Shown here: piece after piece, positions 38,117 to 47,662 of the stretch
Layout of the letters: each line of letters begins with the position of its first letter
Position numbering within the stretch: the stretch's first letter is position 1
Assembly: GCA_026075535.2 (NCBI GenBank)
Contig: AP026550.1
Coordinates: 6,758,001-6,822,000, forward strand
Source: Tricholoma matsutake
Lineage: Eukaryota; Basidiomycota; Agaricomycetes; Agaricales; Tricholomataceae
DNA length: 64,000 nucleotides
Reading direction: 5' to 3'
The notes under the pieces: generated by a model
Seen by the model: the letters and a program-made list of their open reading frames with translations, nothing else
The model's database searches: none
Told to the model about the DNA's origin: nothing
Made by a program: the position numbers and the translations under genes

Positions 38117-38409
38117 ATGTATGATATATAGTCAATTGACACTTAATACCTATGCATCACAGCTATCAAATTACTGTCCTGCCTAAAATAGAAGATATTT
38201 CCCACTCCCCACATCAGCAAGGATCTCGGGCTCTTACCTACAATCTGCCATCACCACTTGTCATCTAATTATACCTTCTCATCAATGTCCACATACCCCC
38301 CGCTCACTGTTGCCCCACCATCATCCTGACATGCACAATACATACAAACAATGCACCAAACAGGCAACCATGCAATAATTCAGTCCTCCAGGTGGCCACA
38401 ATACATATC

Positions 38410-38683
38410 TGTTGGAGCAGACTATATACACTGCACAGTGGAAGAGACAACACATTCCTTACAACCTACCTGGGGTTTACTTAGACTTACAGCTAGGGTT
38501 AGCAGAGGTAAGAACACTGTATTCCTACTACAGTACAGGTTCTCCTTATATACATAATAATAAGGACGTCACATGACTCAGGAATGTGTTTACCGCATGT
38601 ATGCGCAGTAAGCGCAGTAACATGCGTATGCTGCATGTATTGCCTCATGTATACAGCATGCATCACTGGGATTAATTTCAACA
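38410..38683 (-). repeat. 3' LTR of Copia 2
   Basis: A 274-bp LTR. Compared by eye with the 5' LTR, all differences fall at five CpG positions. Confidence 0.96.
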
Positions 38684-38715
38684 CCCCCCCTCAAACTGTA
38701 CAGCGCTCTAAGCAG

Positions 38716-41700
38716 CTAAGTTTGAATCTCGAAAGTAATTCCGAGAGAGTCTCTAAATTTCCTGAATAGGACGGCGCCAAGGTTCTTTGTGAACATGTCA
38801 GCCGGATTATCACTTCCAGGAATGAAAACGACTGTGACTTTGTCATTTTCTATGCATTCGCAGGTGTAGTGGTAGCGAATGTCTATATGTTTTGTCCTTC
38901 TTTCCTGAACTGGATTTGATCCAATAAAGATGGATCCCTGATTATCAGCGCAGATTGGTACGCGCTTCAGTGTATATCCAAGTTCCTGGAATAAGGACTC
39001 TATCCACACTATCTGCCGACAAGTGTCAGAGAGAGCCATATATTCGGCTTCTGTGGATGACAGTGCTACAGTTTTTTGTAAACGGGACTGCCAGCACACA
39101 ATGCCACTCGCCAGAGTAGCAAAGTAACCTGTTGTAGATCGGCACTTGACAGTGTCAGCTGCCCAATCAGAATCTGTGAAGGCCTGCAGCCCCTCGGATT
39201 TCTCTCCATCATAGACTATACTGTACTTCTGGGTTCCCACCAGATAGCGCATTATGTACATTGCTTTGTCTAGATGTTCTTGGCTAGGATTAGCCGAGAA
39301 TTGCGACATCTTGATTACCGCGTAAGCGATATCAGGTCGCGTTCCGAGCATCAGATACAATAAAGATCCGATCACAGACTGATATTTCGATCTAAGCGCC
39401 GCATTTGGCGTCGCTGTGTTCTCTGACGGTTTGTAGCCAGTCGGGAGCGGAGTGGGGGCAATTTTGGCATTTGTCATCTCGAACCTCTCGAGCACTTTGG
39501 CGAGATATTCTGTTTGATCGAGTTTGACTTTTGTAGCGGTCTGGGTGACGCGCATGCCTAAGAATTCCGTGACTTTTTCAGTACTACGGCACTCCCAATG
39601 CTTCAGGCAAGCATTCTTCTTTTCATCCACAAGTTTCTTGTTCTTGCCCATGAACAAGCCATCGTCAACATAGACTAGCGCAATAATGATGCTGCCTGTC
39701 TTAGGATCCTTGTGTATGAAGATGCCGGCATCGGAGCTGGCGCGCACAAACCCAATGGTGCGCATAAATGCCTCTAGCTCTTTCCACCATGCTAGTGAAG
39801 CCTGTTTAAGGCCATACAATGCTCGGCGTAAGCGCATTACTTTGCGCTCTTTACCCTCAAGTCTGAAACCCTCGGGTTGATCCATATAGATCTCCTCATC
39901 AAGTTTGCCATATAAAAATGCGGTTTTTACATCTAGACCGGTCATATACATGCCTTCTAGAGACGCAAGGGCAAACATGAGGCGTACGGTCTCGTAGCGG
40001 ACTACTGGTGAGAAAATCTCATCAAAGTCAACGCCTTCGACTTGTGAAAAGCCTTTGGCCACGAGTCTGGCTTGTTTTCTTCCGTCTGATTTCACGGAGA
40101 AAACCCATCTATTTTTGATCGTTTTCTGATCATGTGGAAGATCGACGATATCATAGACTTGTCGCTTGCGAAGAGCCTCTAACTCTTCACGACAAGCCTG
40201 TTTCCACTCAAGTTGCTGCTGCTGGGGTAGGCGCGCAATATTGCGAAATTGGTTTGGAACTAGGCTTTTTCCGCTTGATGGTGTGACTGCTTTTGATAAC
40301 AGCCAGCGGATAAGCTCATCTCCACCTTCCTTGGTTATCTTTTTAATATAACCTGCTTCGTCCGGTTCCCCCATTGGGTAATCATGTTCTTGATTATTGG
40401 AATCGGGCACACTCTCGTGGGGTGCCGAACTCAGTCCAGCAACCGGTTCTTGCTGTTGAGGTCGTGGTCGTGTTCGGTTATGATCCGAATCTTGACCCAC
40501 AGACTTCTTCCAATATCGATCACGCACAATGTCTCTCTCTATGTCAGAGGGGAGTCGCTGTTCTCCATAGGTATTGCCGGGACGGTTTGGGATTTTCCTC
40601 TGCCTGCCTGATCGACGGGGCAATTGCTGCCATTCCTGTTGATCTTCACATCTTGGACGAAAGTCCTCAGTGTTAACTGGAGGTGGCGGAGGAGGAGCGT
40701 TAGTCGCATCGTCATGCGCCTTTTGCTCACTTGGTAAATCATCATCATCATCTTCTGATGATGGAGGAAGGGGCAGATTTTGTGGCGGTATAGGGTCATC
40801 GCCACCCGTTCCAGATGAGTGGTTGTCATCTTCTGGTTCTGGAGGTGGAAAATCACCAAGGTCTGTCTTGGCAGGAGTTTTAGCTCCGGGACAGCATGGG
40901 AACATCGTTTCATCAAATAGTGCTGTGGCACCAATGAATATTGCACCATTTTGTCGCATGAAACAATATGCTTTAATGCCATCTTCTACTCCAAGGTACG
41001 TCATTAACTCCAATCAAGGAGATAATGTTGTTGGACGTTTTTCCTTTGGTAGATAGACATAAGCACCGCAACCGAAGACCTTCAGATTGTTTAGATCTGG
41101 GCGGACCTTTGTCAGGTCCTCAAAAGGTGTCAGCCATTTCAGGCGCCTTATTGGGGTTCGGTTGTATAAATGTGTTGCATGTTCTATGCAAAATTCCCAC
41201 CATGATTGTGGTAGACAAGTGGTGAATCGCAAGGTTTGCGACTTTTCCATTATTGTCCTTATGGCGCGCTCTGCGCGCCCATTCTGTTGATGAACGTGGG
41301 GTGCAGACATCTCTATTTTGATGCCTAAGTCCTTGAGCTGTTTTTGTAGCTCACGATCCTTGAACTCCCCCCCTGGATTGACACGCCAGTGCTTGATTGT
41401 AGCGCCATATTGGGTTTTAGCCATCGCTTGAAATTGTCTAATCACTGCAGCAGCGTCAGATTTCTTTCTGAGACATTGGACCCAAATATGTGACGTTTTG
41501 TCATCCAGAAATACAATGAAGTATTTATGTTTGTGGTACGATAGTACCGGGAGTTCCTTTAGGTTGGAATGTATAAATTCAAAGGATTTGTCAGCTCGTG
41601 AGTCTGACTCGGGAAAAGATTTTGAGGTCATTTTCCCTTCTGCACACCCTGGACATATAATTTTGTCTTTAGGAATAATTAAATTCCTTGGGAATTTTAT

Positions 41701-43602
41701 GGTGCTTTTAGGCATTTTCTCTAGCGCCTCTTTGGATGGGTGTCCAAGTCGCCTATGCCAAGTCAAGTAGTCAGCGACATAAATGGTCGCAACATTAACC
41801 TTTTTGGTGCTCAATATATGAGTCCGAGCCCAATAGATCGTGTCATTCCTCCTTAGAGGGACACAATGCATGATTGGGTTTCCATGCTCGATAAATGAAA
41901 TGTGTGCAGAGGAACCACACACATCACTTCCGTCTTGTAAAAAGACCCCCATTGACATCAATCGAGTATTAATGTCGGGTATGTAGTAGACGGGGTATAA
42001 CCGCGTTTCATGTGTCTCTGACTTCCCATGACATACTACCTGGTGTTTAATGAAGACTGCTCCTTTTCCTACTATATGAGTAGTACCAGTGGCCGTTTGG
42101 ACCAAGGTAGAGTCCTTTCTCGGTAAAGGCTCGTAAGAAGCAAAATCTTTTATTTCACCAGTGAAGTGTTTTGATGCGCCTGAATCCATGATCCAGTCGG
42201 CACCTTTCTTACAATCTCCCTTTGCACACATAGCACATATATTAAGATCTAAATAATTCCATGATACATTTAATAGCAGTAAAATTTCACATGAAAAGTT
42301 CGCTGTATTCATAGGAATATTAATCTTAGTGCTTGTGGCAGGGAAAAGGACTGACCTGTCATCATATGCCCCTGTATCAAGGGGTTCATCGATGGCTTTC
42401 CACACTTCCTCATCAGACACCGGAGGTTCAGATCCGAGGGAGATGGTATCGTCTTCCACCTCCTCGATCCTAGACTCGGGTTCTGGTTCTATCCTTCTTC
42501 TCTTTCCTTCTCGCACCGTCAGGTGCTCTTCCAGCGGTCGCAGATTTTTCGCACTGCGCAGAAGTTGCATTTGCTCGAGGGTGTCTCGAGCTTGCTGATA
42601 TTTGGCATAAACCGAACGAGAGGTAGAGGCCGCGCCTGTATATGCCTGTGCAGGCGGTCGGCGGCGAGGATCCCTTGTGGGAGTGTGTTTGCGTCTTTCG
42701 ATGCGCTGTATAAGCGGCATCGGCAGTATGATGGTGCCATTACCATTTATGGTGGTATAGGCTTTGGAGGCAAGGTGGGTATGTTTATCCTTCGGCTTCT
42801 CCTCCTTAGTCTTTCTGTCCCCACGTCGTCCACACTTTCAGGACGAGTCTCCATTGCTGTTTTGCCCTTCTTTGGGCTGCCATTTGGGGTTTCCCCCTTT
42901 GCACTTAACAGCAGAAAGTTTGTTGGCCTGAGGCTGGCCAGCGGGCTTTCCTACTGCTGTGCGCCTTGAGGCTTCAGCGACAATGGAGTCCTTGACATGT
43001 TTAAATGTCAAGGTGCTAGTAGCGGTCGTGTTAAGGACCGTTGCGGACAAGGAATCGTACTCACGCGGCATCGCAGCAAGTAGAATCATTGCTTGCACTA
43101 GCTCGGGGATGGCGACGTTAGCAGCCGTAAGGCGCTCAAATCTGTCTGCCATTCTAGCAATCTCCGGTGCGGGGTTCGCAGCCGGGATCTTGATCGCTAT
43201 TGCGGACCTAAAGTCCGCGAAGACTTGGGAGGGGCCGTCCACACCATAATCGGTGTGGATGAGATCCCACACCTCCTCAGCAGTGTCCTTTGAGTTGGCA
43301 CGCTGCCGAATGGAGGGGGCCAGGTGGAGCACTAGGCTACCAATGGCCTGGTCATTTTTGTTGCTCCAGGTCTGGAGCTTGGCATTAGCATCCGCTACCA
43401 AAGTAGCGTTTGTCGCCGTCAAGGGAGGCGCCGGGGGTGGTTTTTGCTCCGCCCTGCTAGTTATTTGCCAGAGGCCCTGAGACCTGAGCCACGCCTTCAT
43501 TGAGTCGGCCCATTGAATGTAATTTGATCTGTCAAAAGTTTGAACGAGTTTCTCAAGAGTTGAAGACATGATTTTGTGGTGGCAGCTGTTAAAAGCGCTC
43601 AA
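38716..43602 (-). pseudogene. Copia 2 gag-pol polyprotein, two nonsense codons
   Basis: A single frame of 1,629 codons contains, from the N-terminus: Gag (43602-42841, opening at MSSTLEKLVQTFDRSNYIQW); protease (WIMDSGASKHFTG, near 42180); GAG-pre-integrase (WHRRLGHPSKEALEKMP); integrase core (FIVFLDDKTSHIW, then HWRVNPGGEF, then QQNGRAERAIRT); reverse transcriptase (ALVYVDDGLFMG, near 39670); and RNase H (SSTEAEYMALSD ... CADNQGS ... TKHIDIRYHY). The only interruptions are TGA at 42838-42840 and 41014-41016, both consistent with CGA to TGA. The second integrase carboxylate is Asn (VNPGGEF) where Asp is expected; GTCGAT to GTCAAT would again be a CpG change. It is therefore almost intact but inactivated by very few changes. 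Confidence 0.93.
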
Positions 43603-43800
43603 TCAGTCTTTTTACTCAATAAAACACGTTTAACGTTCTCAGGAGAAAACACTCCTTCAGAGTGGTTAACCCTAGTCAACCTAGGTATGTGCAGCTCGCA
43701 GGGAGTGCAATGCAGCTCACGAAGAGCGCAAGGTTATAATTTGGAGACGATGAAGTCAACGTCATTTGCAGCCAATTAAGGCACGTTCGCGACGTGCCCA

Positions 43801-43815
43801 GCAGGGCCCATAACC
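43801..43815 (-). other. primer-binding site of Copia 2
   Basis: On the minus strand GGTTATGGGCCCTGC follows the 5' LTR directly. It is complementary to a CATAACC-type anticodon loop as in initiator tRNA-Met, the internal half-tRNA priming mode known from Drosophila copia. Confidence 0.65.
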
Positions 43816-44089
43816 TGTTGGAGCAGACTATATACGCTGCACAGTGGAAGAGACAACATGTTCCTTACAACCTACCTGGGGTTTACTTAGACTTACAGCT
43901 AGGGTTAGCAGAGGTAAGAACACTGTATTCCTACTATGGTACAGGTTCTCCTTATATACATAATAATAAGGACGTCACATGACTCAGGAATGTGTTTACT
44001 GCATGTATGCGCAGTAAGCGCAGTAACATGTGTATGCTGCATGTATTGCCTCATGTATACAGCATGCATCACTGGGATTAATTTCAACA
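43816..44089 (-). repeat. 5' LTR of Copia 2
   Basis: A 274-bp direct repeat of 38410-38683, ending at the ATATC target duplicate. Confidence 0.96.
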
Positions 44090-45745
44090 ATATCTATTAA
44101 TAATACTTGGTAGGATGAGTCCTATAAATATATTAGACAGCTCGGGGACTGTTTCCCCCTTCGAAATTGGGTGGGAATTGATGGATGCACAACATTGCAT
44201 CTGGATGTATACCAAACAAGAACAAACAAGTTCGCATTTTTGAGTACAATAGAGTACAATGCAGCTCTCTTAGGTCTGGCAGTCTCTCACAATGTCATGG
44301 AGTCAATATAGATTAACTTGCATGTATTTGCATGTGTAGAGTCACAAGTAGGACCTGATGGGAGAGGGGAGAAATGGGAGAAATGAAAGGGTGGAGTGAG
44401 AGGGTCAAGAGAGGGTACCATCCACTGGGCTTGTATATGATCTACACATAACAGGGTATATACAGAAGGGTGTAGGTATATACTTAATGGAAGGGAATGA
44501 GGTTTGGAAATCTGGGAGGCATAGGATGGGTGTCAAACTGTACTTGTATGGGATGGGGTGAGAGATCATCACTTACCTAAATGCCTGGCCTTTCCCCCTC
44601 CTAAAATTCCCTTCAAATACCATGCCACATGTCTGTTAAACAATATGAGAGACCACCCCAAGGTGCTCTGATAGTCAGGATAGACAGAAAAGTGATTGTG
44701 TGGTCAGGAGGAGTCATACTTACTCTGGGAGATCCATGGCACCAGAACGTTCACTTTCTTTGCTTTCTTAATAGGCCTAGAAAGCAAAGAAAGTGAACGT
44801 TCTGGTGCCATGGATCTCCCAGAGTAAGTATGACTCCTCCTGACCACACAATCACTTTTCTGTCTATCCTGACTATCAGAGCACCTTGGGGTGGTCTCTC
44901 ATATTGTTTAACAGACATGTGGCATGGTATTTGAAGGGAATTTTAGGAGGGGGAAAGGCCAGGCATTTAGGTAAGTGATGATCTCTCACCCCATCCCATA
45001 CAAGTACAGTTTGACACCCATCCTATGCCTCCCAGATTTCCAAACCTCATTCCCTTCCATTAAGTATATACCTACACCCTTCTGTATATACCCTGTTATG
45101 TGTAGATCATATACAAGCCCAGTGGATGGTACCCTCTCTTGACCCTCTCACTCCACCCTTTCATTTCTCCCATTTCTCCCCTCTCCCATCAGGTCCTACT
45201 TGTGACTCTACACATGCAAATACATGCAAGTTAATCTATATTGACTCCATGACATTGTGAGAGACTGCCAGACCTAAGAGAGCTGCATTGTACTCTATTG
45301 TACTCAAAAATGCGAACTTGTTTGTTCTTGTTTGGTATACATCCAGATGCAATGTTGTGCATCCATCAATTCCCACCCAATTTCGAAGGGGGAAACAGTC
45401 CCCGAGCTGTCTAATATATTTATAGGACTCATCCTACCAAGTATTATTAATAGATATGTATTGTGGCCACCTGGAGGACTGAATTATTGCATGGTTGCCT
45501 GTTTGGTGCATTGTTTGTATGTATTGTGCATGTCGGGATGATGGTGGGGCAACAGTGAGCGGGGGGTATGTGGACATTGATGAGAAGGTATAATTAGATG
45601 ACAAGTGGTGATGGCAGATTGTAGGTAAGAGCCCGAGATCCTTGCTGATGTGGGGAGTGGGAAATATCTTCTATTTTAGGCAGGACAGTAATTTGATAGC
45701 TGTGATGCATAGGTATTAAGTGTCAATTGACTACATATCATACAT

Positions 45746-45993
45746 AATTCTGGATGTACTGGCTGGTATGCATGTTTATCGTCAGACTCTGATGAGTCTG
45801 TGCTTGAGGCAGGACTGGTTGTGTGGTTGTGTCGTGGAGTAGATGGGGTGTCTGACAGGGGACTGGATGGGGCAGGGGATGTGGTGGGACTGGTCAGTGC
45901 GGGGCCTGGGCAATTTCTAATTGGTGCAGGTATTTGGGATGGGGTGGGGGAAACAGTGTTTGGACTAGGACAAGCAGAGCTATGCATGATCAA
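45746..45993 (-). pseudogene. displaced N-terminal gag fragment of Gypsy 2
   Basis: A Ser/Pro/Thr-rich frame starts with MHSSACPSPN and runs to HAYQPVHPE at the palindrome edge. On the other side (38116 downward) a gag-like frame resumes with GTSCIRCAYNPRKMENSQ. Joining the two is inference from position and strand. No 5' LTR was found beyond it. Confidence 0.5.
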
Positions 45994-46535
45994 GGCAGTA
46001 CGAGTGGATGGTATGTGAGACAGGGTGTCTTCGAGTTATGCAACAATAACATTTGATGTTGGCAGTACGAGAGAGGGAGGGGAATTCTCAGTGTTGTTTG
46101 GCCAATATTTTAGGTAGCCTTTTATATGGTGTTAATTATATGCTGTAACTCAGATGCAACTCTTTGGAAGGTGACTATATGCAGTGGTGTGATGCACACG
46201 TGAGTTCTCAAGAAGGTGTGGGGCAGTGGAATGACATGGTGGCTTGGCGAGGTTGCACGAAACACAGGGGCAGGGTTTCTCCTTTTTCTTTTTTTTTGTA
46301 CTATTCTCTCCCAGGGTGTCATGTGGAATTGTGTTGCATGAGAATCACGTTCATCACAAAAAAAAAGTGGAAGAGAGTAGGTTCTCCCAACACTCAGAGC
46401 GGGCGCACGCATTGTGAGGAATAGGGTATCTATTCAAGAGGGAATACCTTCTACTTACTTGTCAGCAATCTACATGTATGTACATGTGATATACGTGCTC
46501 ATGTGAGAAATAGTCATGTTGTTGTAAGTTGTTGT
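45994..46535. other. intergenic, nothing recognised
   Basis: Possibly remnant 5' sequence of Gypsy 2. No LTR or gene is recognisable. Confidence 0.35.
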
Positions 46536-46905
46536 TGTAAGAGAATTGATCTTCTTACACATTGCAAGCTAGACTTCATTGAGCAGTATTGGGGAGCCAC
46601 GAAACTCTGTTATCGGAGATCAACTCAAACTGCAAACATTGATGCTATGGAGAAAAACATCCTTTTATGCCTTGACAATGTACCACTGGTTCAGATTAGA
46701 CAGTAATCATCTCATAATCTATGTTTATTAATCTCTTATCTTTGGATGTTTAGATATGCAAATTGGTTGGCATGTCTCATTTCAGCTTATGACCAGGGTT
46801 TGTCTGGTGCAGAGGCTGCATGGGCTGGAAAAAATACCATGGACACCGCACCTTACCACCTACTATGGTTGCTGAAGTGAAACAGGCATGTGTTGATCTT
46901 CTGCC
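46536..46905 (+). pseudogene. C-terminal remnant of a DDE transposase
   Basis: The frame reads CKLDFIEQYWGATKLCYR ... MEKNILLCLDNVPLVQIR, then after an intron-like GTAATC...TTTAG gap QYANWLACLISAYDQGLSGAEAAWAG. I recognise this as the catalytic-Glu region (FIEQYWG) and tail of a DDE-endonuclease transposase abundant in Agaricomycetes. After AWAGK the frame is lost in a run of six A; an extra A would restore KKYHGHRTLPPT. The N-terminal catalytic region is missing. Confidence 0.6.
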
Positions 46906-47103
46906 TACTTTCTAGCCTCAGATTTTCCTCAATGTAATTTTTTTCCCCTTCACCTCAAGATTTGGCCATGGGAACTTCGCTTATATGTGATTACATAAGG
47001 TGCTGGATTTGCATGTTGCCTATCTTAACCATTTTCAATGATCCAGGGACCAAAAATGAAGTAAATATGTGTGGGAGTAAGGTCAAACACACTTTGGGAC
47101 AAA
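46906..47103. other. intergenic
   Basis: No feature seen. Confidence 0.35.
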
Positions 47104-47257
47104 AGACTGGTTTTTCATTGGTCCTACTATATTTTTTAAAATGAAAGACCAGCAACTGGACTGGTCCATAAATAGACCTCTGGTCCAGTCTTTTCTGGTC
47201 CAATTCAGTCCAGTTTTGGTCTTTTTTTGGTCCTATGGAATGGACCTGAAAACACTA
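47104..47257. mobile_element. partial hAT-type MITE (GGTCCAGTC family)
   Basis: The last 150 bp match 59000-59177: many ACTGGTCC/GGTCCAGTC motifs and the terminus GGACCTGAAAACACTA (inverse of TAGTGTTTTCAGGTCC). The opposite end was not found. Confidence 0.55.
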
Positions 47258-47662
47258 ATCTTTGCCACTCCATATGGCTAACAATATTCTTTGCTTCTGG
47301 ATTTTAGTTGGCAGCTTCCACTTGGACTTTTTTAGAGTTGGGTACTTAGGATAACAGATACTAAAAACAATTGTGGAATAGTGATTCATGGTACATACTA
47401 CAAATCTCTCTGCCAGATGTGTGTATGGACATAATACAGTACATATTTCATGATTTTCATATGGAAGAGAATACAGAAATGATGGGGAGTGCATAGAGGT
47501 CTTGAATAAAACAGAAAAATGCTATAGAAGAAGAGCTATTAGACACCAATAAATATCCAAAGATGTTTGATATCATACAGATTGAACTTGATCTATTACT
47601 GCAGCTCACTGCACTCCAAGTCTTTAGTCAGTGTCCTCAACCTGAAAAATAGAACTGTAGAA

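Larger units (their letters stand above)
38410..44089 (-). mobile_element. Ty1/Copia LTR retrotransposon 2 (nearly intact)
   Basis: A 5,680-bp element with 274-bp LTRs (TGTTGGAGCAG...TTTCAACA) and a perfect 5-bp target duplication ATATC (38405-38409 and 44090-44094). The uninterrupted right arm of the palindrome confirms the empty site. The polypurine tract lies next to the 3' LTR (CCCCCCCTC at 38684 on the plus strand) and the primer-binding site next to the 5' LTR. The polyprotein frame is open except for two TGA codons, making this the youngest-looking element here. Confidence 0.97.
38117..45745. mobile_element. giant palindrome (foldback-like element) with nested Copia 2
   Basis: The right arm (44779-45745) is the inverted copy of the left arm (38117-38409 plus 44095-44768). 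Each arm is 967 bp, and the spacer is 10 bp (44769-44778). The left arm is interrupted by Copia 2 and its target duplicate. By eye the arms differ at only a few sites, including a CG/TG change near 38330. The flanks are two parts of the Gypsy 2 gag frame, so the palindrome is an insertion. No target duplication is evident. It has no coding capacity. Confidence 0.85.

Noticed and set aside
41014..42720. separate integrase gene distinct from the downstream RT gene
   Set aside because: Both frames are one register separated by a single TGA; they are one Copia polyprotein.
38117..45745. palindrome as a sequencing-adapter or assembly artefact
   Set aside because: Only one arm contains the Copia element with its target duplicate, the arms have acquired separate CpG changes, and different parts of one gag frame flank it. 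An artefact would mirror everything. Long reads should still confirm it.
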